Shown one piece after another: positions 60,085-64,000 of a DNA stretch of 64,000 nt. Every line of letters starts with the position of its first letter. Position 1 is the first letter of the stretch. This stretch comes from Myxococcales bacterium. GTDB lineage: Bacteria; Myxococcota_A; Polyangia; Polyangiales; Polyangiaceae. The notes beneath the pieces are model-generated. The model was given only the letters and a program-made list of their open reading frames with translations, was not told where the DNA came from and ran no database searches. The translations under genes and the position numbers were made by a program. Where the stretch lies: positions 744,001 through 808,000 of the forward strand of contig JADJQX010000006.1 of assembly GCA_016712525.1 (NCBI GenBank). The letters run 5' to 3'.

Positions 60085-61255
60085 TCAGCGGCACGTGTCG
60101 TCGTTGCCCGCGCCGTTGCCTTGGCAGCCCTTCGCGCACATCTCGCGGATGGGGCTCGTCCCGTCGCACTTGGCGCGGAAGGTGCCGTCGGGCGAGCACG
60201 TCCACACCTGGCCTCCGTTCCACCGCGAGGCCGCGCAGTCCCACGCGAACGCGGGTGGAGGGGGGTGGGCCCGCGTCGGCGGACGGAGGCTTCGGGGTGC
60301 CGATCGCGACCTTCGGGAACACGCGACAGATCGCGTCGAGGTCGTGCGCGACGCAGCTCCCCTGGCCGGGGCAGTAGTCGAGGCACTGGCCGACCGGGCG
60401 GTAGAACCTCTGCCCCGCGTCGTTGCAGGTCGACGCGGGCGTGCCGTCGGGAGAGCTCTTCGTGCGGAGGAGGTCGGTGGGGGCGGCCGGGTCGGGGACG
60501 TGGCCGGTCGTGAACGCGAGCGCGCGGGCGCCCCTCGAGTGGCACGCGAAGAAGTCGAACGTGCTCACGCTGCTCCGGAGCCGCTCGGGGAGGGTCGCTT
60601 CGGTCCGCGTGCGCGCGATGGCCTTCGCGACGTCGACGCCTACCCAGCGGAGATGCCAGGGCTCGGGCCGGTATCCGGCGCCGTTGCATTTCGGGTAGCT
60701 CACCGTGAAGCCGTGCTCGTGCGCGTGCTCGAGCAGCCACCGCTCCGTCGTTCCCACCGTGGTGCACGAGAACGCGTCGGGGGTGCCCACGCCCTGGAGG
60801 TCGACGGTGGTGCCGAGCTGATGCTCGGAGTGGCCGGGGTAGGCGCTCACGCACTCGTCCTTCCACCTTCCGTAGGCGGCGACCTGGGTGTCGAAGTCTC
60901 GGTAGGCCGAGAGCACAGACACGTTGGCTCCGCTCGCGTTCGCGGCGGCCACGAGCGCGGCGAGGGGGCCTTGCGCGACGTCGCGGAGCTGGAACGCCGT
61001 GCCCCCGCGACGGCCGAGCGCGTCGATGCCGACGAGGCCCGGCGGGACGTAGCGGCAGTCGCCCTTGGGGCCCACGATCGCGTGGTGTTTGTCGACCCAC
61101 TGGAGCTCGTTCGCGAGCGCCGCTTCGGTCACGCGCAGGTCCGAGTCCACGAGGTTGTCGTCGAGCGTGCCCGGGCCCTCGTCGGCCACGGCCGAACACG
61201 CGATGGCGACGGGGGCGACCACGAGGAGCGCGACGACCGAGCGCAGGTACGACAT
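60085..61255 (-). CDS. D-Ala-D-Ala carboxypeptidase-like lipoprotein (M15/VanY type) with apparent frameshift
   Basis: The start is ATG 61255 (MSYLRSVVALL); lipobox AIAC. M15 zinc-peptidase motifs are present: SAYPGHSEHQLGTTVDLQGV (His and Asp ligands) and PEPWHLRWVG (third His), after a substrate loop with SVLSAYRDF. The frame then runs into a six-C tract (plus-strand G at 60260-60265). If one base is removed there, reading continues as FAWDCAASRWNGGQVWTCSP and on to GNDDTCR, stop at 60085-60087. As read, it runs on in Arg-rich nonsense to 59993 and overlaps the neighbouring gene. Active core domain intact; only the C-terminal Cys-rich tail is affected. Confidence 0.85.
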
Positions 61256-61327
61256 CGTGCGCCGCTGTATGCATGCGTCATGCCGTTCCGGCAGACCGTC
61301 GGTCGCCGGGTTTTTCGGAGCCTCTCG

Positions 61328-61367
61328 GGCGCTCGCCTGCACCACCGAAGATCCATCGGCGAGCGCC
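61328..61367. promoter_or_regulatory. 10-bp perfect inverted repeat upstream of manC
   Basis: GGCGCTCGCC at 61328-61337 and GGCGAGCGCC at 61358-61367 flank a 20-nt loop, 55 bp before the manC ATG and 73 bp from the start of the divergent carboxypeptidase gene. It could be an operator, an attenuator hairpin or a divergent-promoter boundary. No T-tract. Confidence 0.45.
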
Positions 61368-61422
61368 GGGGATCCACGAAGCTCCCCGATCCGACGCGAT
61401 CCCGTGATGGTAACGTCGGCTC

Positions 61423-62502
61423 ATGGCGGACTACGCGGTCATCATGGCGGGCGGCTCGGGGACTAGGTTTTGGCCGGCATCACGGGAGGCGCGGCCGAAG
61501 CAGCTCCTCGCGCTCGGGGGGGCGACCGGAGAGTCGCTGCTCGCCGCCACGGTGAAGCGCCTTCACCCGCTCGTCCCGAAGGAGCGCGTTTTCGTGGTGA
61601 CCGCGGCGCGGCTCGCCGAGGCCACGTACGCGGCCCTCCCCGAGGTGCCGCGCGAGAACATTTTGTGCGAGCCGAAGGCCCGCAATACGGCGCCGTGCAT
61701 CGCCTGGGCGACGAGCGTGCTGCTCGCGAAGGACCCGGACGCCACCATCGCGGTGCTGCCGAGCGATCATCACGTCGAGGACGAGGCCGCGTTTCGGGAC
61801 GTGCTCGCCCAGGCCCTCGCGGCCGCGAAGACGGGCGTGTGCACCACCGTCGGCATCGTGCCCACGCGCGCCGAGACCGGCTTCGGTTACATCGAGGTGG
61901 GCGACGATCGTGGGGGCGGCGCGAAGCGTGTGCGAGGCTTCGTCGAGAAGCCCGATCGCGCGCGCGCCGAGGGCTACGTCGCGGGCGGAAAGCACCTCTG
62001 GAACGCGGGCATGTTCTTCTACCGCGCCGACGTCATGCAGAGGCTCCTCGAAGAGCACCTGCCGGCGATGGCCGAGGGCGCGAAGGCCATGGTGCGACGC
62101 GTGAACGCGGGCGACGCGGGCGCGGTCGCCGAGATTTTCCCCACCCTCGAGAGTATCTCGATCGACAACGGCGTCATGGAGAAGGCCAAGGAGCTCGCGG
62201 TCGTGCCGGGGAGCTTCGGCTGGAGCGACGTGGGCTCGTGGCAGAGCGCGTGGGAGCTCGCTGCCAAGGACGGGAGCGGCAACGCGCTCCCCGAGGGCGC
62301 CTTCGTGAAAGATGCAGAGCGCAACTATTTCACGAGCCTCGTCGCGGGAGGGAAGGCCAAACACGTCGCGTTCGTCGGCGTGTCGGATCTCGTGGTCGTC
62401 GAGACCGACGACGCCGTGCTGGTGATGCCGCGCGAGCGGGCCCAGGACGTGAAGCTCGTGGTGGAGGCGCTCAAAAAGGCTGGAAAAACCGAGCTCTTGT
62501 GA
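61423..62502 (+). CDS. manC: Mannose-1-phosphate guanylyltransferase
   Basis: 359 residues. The nucleotidyltransferase signature VIMAGGSGTRFWPASREARPK opens the protein. LPSDHHVEDEAAF, ETGFGYIEVGD, GFVEKPDRARAEGYVAGG and FPTLESISIDNGVMEKAKEL match ManC/RfbM. It makes GDP-mannose from mannose-1-phosphate and GTP for surface polysaccharides. The type II isomerase domain of bifunctional enzymes (about 480 aa) is absent. Confidence 0.94.
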   Translation: MADYAVIMAGGSGTRFWPASREARPKQLLALGGATGESLLAATVKRLHPLVPKERVFVVTAARLAEATYAALPEVPRENILCEPKARNTAPCIAWATSVLLAKDPDATIAVLPSDHHVEDEAAFRDVLAQALAAAKTGVCTTVGIVPTRAETGFGYIEVGDDRGGGAKRVRGFVEKPDRARAEGYVAGGKHLWNAGMFFYRADVMQRLLEEHLPAMAEGAKAMVRRVNAGDAGAVAEIFPTLESISIDNGVMEKAKELAVVPGSFGWSDVGSWQSAWELAAKDGSGNALPEGAFVKDAERNYFTSLVAGGKAKHVAFVGVSDLVVVETDDAVLVMPRERAQDVKLVVEALKKAGKTELL

Positions 62503-62603
62503 GCCCGGGAGCGCTCACTGATGTCGTGTTGCAAGAGCGTTCGAGATACAACGAAAACGCGAGCTTGCGGTCGACGCGCCGGTGGGGAAATAAGGCCGGC
62601 GCC

Positions 62604-62876
62604 ATGGCAAAAAACGGAAAGAAGAGCGCCCTCCAGCAGGCCGCGTCCAAGAAGCTCGCCGGGATCGGCCCCAAGGCCCCGAGCCCCGAGCATGTCGCTC
62701 ACATGATGCTCCACGCCGAAGAGCGCGGAGAGGTCACCCGCGTCGGCCTCGAGGACGGCTCCTGGGGCTGGGCGGTGCCGGGGAAAGACGGCACCACGCA
62801 GGTGCTGAAGCCCACCCCCGAGATGCTCGAGGCGCTCGCCCGCTGGGAAGCCGGCGCGGCCCACCCGCAACACTGA
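62604..62876 (+). CDS. Small hypothetical protein
   Basis: 90 residues from the ATG at 62604 (MAKNGKKSALQQAASKKL). The N terminus is Lys/Ala-rich; the C-terminal 55 residues include VTRVGLEDGSWGWAVPGKDG and PTPEMLEALARWEAG. No signal or TM segment; a possible mini nucleic-acid binder. The coding character is supported by codon bias and a plausible fold-like pattern. Not recognised. Confidence 0.65.
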   Translation: MAKNGKKSALQQAASKKLAGIGPKAPSPEHVAHMMLHAEERGEVTRVGLEDGSWGWAVPGKDGTTQVLKPTPEMLEALARWEAGAAHPQH

Positions 62877-62894
62877 CGTTCGACGCCCCGCCTC

Positions 62895-62926
62895 CGCGCG
62901 CCGGTGCCCTCGTGGTCCGGCGCGCG
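62895..62926. terminator. Strong GC stem-loop between convergent genes
   Basis: CGCGCGCCGG at 62895-62904 pairs with CCGGCGCGCG at 62917-62926 (10 bp, 12-nt loop). It lies in the 73-bp gap between the small protein gene and uvrB, which converge. A likely bidirectional terminator, although not followed by a T-run. Confidence 0.65.
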
Positions 62927-62949
62927 TCGTTCGTTCGGCCCCTTGCTTC

Positions 62950-63999
62950 TCAGGGCTTCCACTTCGCCGTGGCGCGCTTGGTCGCGGCCGGCGAGCGTTT
63001 CTTCGGCTTCGGTGCTTCGGTGAGCCCGCTCTTCTTTCGCGCCGCGGGCTTCTTTCCGTAGGGCTCGTACGCCCCCTCGCGTGAGGCCTCGGTGATCTCG
63101 GACCCGAGCTCGGCCTCGAGCTTCTTGAGCTCGTCGCGGAGGCGCGCTGCCTTCTCGAAGTCGAGGGACTCGGCCGCGGCGAACATGTCGGCGCGGAGGG
63201 CGCGCAAGAGCTCGGTCGGGTCTTGGGCGGTGTCGTCGCCCTTCTTGCCCTTTTTGCCGTCGCCTCGCACCTTGGGCACGTCGAGGTAGTCGATCGTGCC
63301 GGCCGCGGGGTTGAGGTTCATGATCGCGCGCACGACGGTTTGCGGCGTGATGCCGTGTTTCTCGTTGTAGGCGAGCTGGATGGCGCGGCGGCGGTTCGTC
63401 TCCTCGATGGCCTGCTTCATCGCCTTGGTGACGTTGTCGCCGTACATGAAGACGCGCCCGTTCGCGTTACGGGCCGCGCGGCCGATCGTCTGAATGAGAG
63501 AGCGCGGGCTGCGCAAGAAGCCCTCTTTGTCGGCGTCGAAGATGGCGACGAGCGACACCTCGGGCAGGTCGAGGCCCTCGCGGAGGAGGTTGATGCCCAC
63601 GAGCACGTCGAACTCACCGAGGCGCAAATCCCTAAGGATATCCATGCGTTCGAGGGTGTCGACGTCCGAGTGGAGGTAGCGGATCCGCACCCCGAGCTCG
63701 CGGTAGTAGTCGGTGAGATCCTCGGCCATGCGCTTCGTGAGGGTCGTGCAGAGTACACGTTCTCCTCGCTCGACGCGGAGGCGGATCTCCCCCAAAAGGT
63801 CGTCGACCTGGCCCGCGACGGGGCGCACCTCGATGATCGGATCCAGGAGGCCCGTCGGGCGAATGAGCTGCTCGACGAAGACGCCCTCGCTCTTCTCGAG
63901 CTCGTAGTCGCCGGGCGTGGCCGACACGTAGATCGCCTGCTTCACATGGGCCTCCCACTCGTCGAACTTGAGCGGGCGGTTGTCGAGGGCGCTCGGGAG
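62950..63999 (-). CDS. uvrB: Excinuclease ABC subunit B (5'-truncated by window)
   Basis: About 350 C-terminal residues are visible; the frame continues past the window edge (LPSALDNRPLKFDEWEAH). UvrB helicase motifs IV-VI are present: TLTKRMAEDLTDYYRELGVR, YLHSDVDTLERMDILRDLRL, GINLLREGLDLPEVSLVAIF and SLIQTIGRAARN. The C-terminal UVR domain (LLRALRADMFAAAESLDFEK, then AARLRDELKKLE) follows, and a basic tail of about 45 residues ends the protein. It is part of nucleotide excision repair with UvrA and UvrC. Confidence 0.95.
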   Translation of the reverse strand, partial: LPSALDNRPLKFDEWEAHVKQAIYVSATPGDYELEKSEGVFVEQLIRPTGLLDPIIEVRPVAGQVDDLLGEIRLRVERGERVLCTTLTKRMAEDLTDYYRELGVRIRYLHSDVDTLERMDILRDLRLGEFDVLVGINLLREGLDLPEVSLVAIFDADKEGFLRSPRSLIQTIGRAARNANGRVFMYGDNVTKAMKQAIEETNRRRAIQLAYNEKHGITPQTVVRAIMNLNPAAGTIDYLDVPKVRGDGKKGKKGDDTAQDPTELLRALRADMFAAAESLDFEKAARLRDELKKLEAELGSEITEASREGAYEPYGKKPAARKKSGLTEAPKPKKRSPAATKRATAKWKP

Positions 64000-64000
64000 G

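Overview
The window is very GC-rich, densely coded bacterial chromosome. It contains no rRNA, tRNA, insertion sequence, prophage or CRISPR array that I can recognise. The content points to a myxobacterium, probably of the Polyangia (Sorangium/Labilithrix-like) side. Indicators are a MYXO-CTERM sorting tail on a secreted protein, several Hanks-type Ser/Thr kinase-like proteins, a roadblock/PATAN-type regulator pair, many lipoproteins with Asp/Ala/Pro-rich linkers, and repeated zinc-ribbon membrane proteins. Species-level placement cannot be made from the sequence alone.

Layout. 0-8 kb: the end of a histone-deacetylase-family gene, nadE, a GNAT acetyltransferase, a LuxR regulator, an isopropylmalate/homocitrate synthase-family enzyme, an aldose-1-epimerase-like protein, a mini-protein joining a zinc ribbon to a ribosomal L7/L12-like tail, and an intact Ser/Thr kinase. 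8-13 kb: a zinc-ribbon protein, a PATAN/DUF4388-like plus roadblock-like pair, an aromatic-type aminotransferase and a large lipoprotein. 13-22.5 kb: a MYXO-CTERM protein translationally coupled to an outer-membrane beta-barrel; a two-gene unit of a repeat-rich protein with a cyclic-nucleotide-binding-like tail and a small multi-TM protein; a coupled small gene plus PQQ-type propeller protein; and two tandem paralogues (zinc ribbon, TM, Cys-rich domain). 22.5-36 kb: mostly housekeeping (GAF histidine kinase, PcrA/UvrD, GrpE-DnaK, Kup, an NtrY-like kinase, a queuosine-precursor transporter, a parvulin-like isomerase, RNase III coupled to pterin dehydratase). 36-49 kb: two coupled beta-barrel-like proteins, membrane zinc-ribbon proteins, a YkgJ-type cysteine-cluster protein, an MFS transporter, HmgA, two lipoproteins of a dispersed family, and a predicted pseudokinase with 42-bp tandem repeats. 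49.7-54.2 kb: a partial F-type ATP synthase operon (b', b, delta, alpha, gamma) without beta, epsilon, a or c. 54-64 kb: a UbiD-family decarboxylase, a Cys-rich lipoprotein, a lipoprotein-PDZ-NuoH-like fusion, the third member of the dispersed lipoprotein family, a frameshifted D,D-carboxypeptidase-like lipoprotein, mannose-1-phosphate guanylyltransferase and the 3' two-fifths or so of uvrB.

How genes relate. Aminotransferase, PhhB-type dehydratase and HmgA fit phenylalanine/tyrosine catabolism spread over 30 kb. The UbiD protein fits quinone biosynthesis. The atp genes are tightly coupled by ATGA overlaps. The least expected objects are the lipoprotein/PDZ/NuoH-like fusion (57184-58965), the tail-anchored pseudokinase (47140-49434), the His-rich signal-peptide-bearing ATP synthase b subunit (50253-51002), the cNMP-like/multi-TM unit (15414-18429), and a homopolymer frameshift at 60260-60265.
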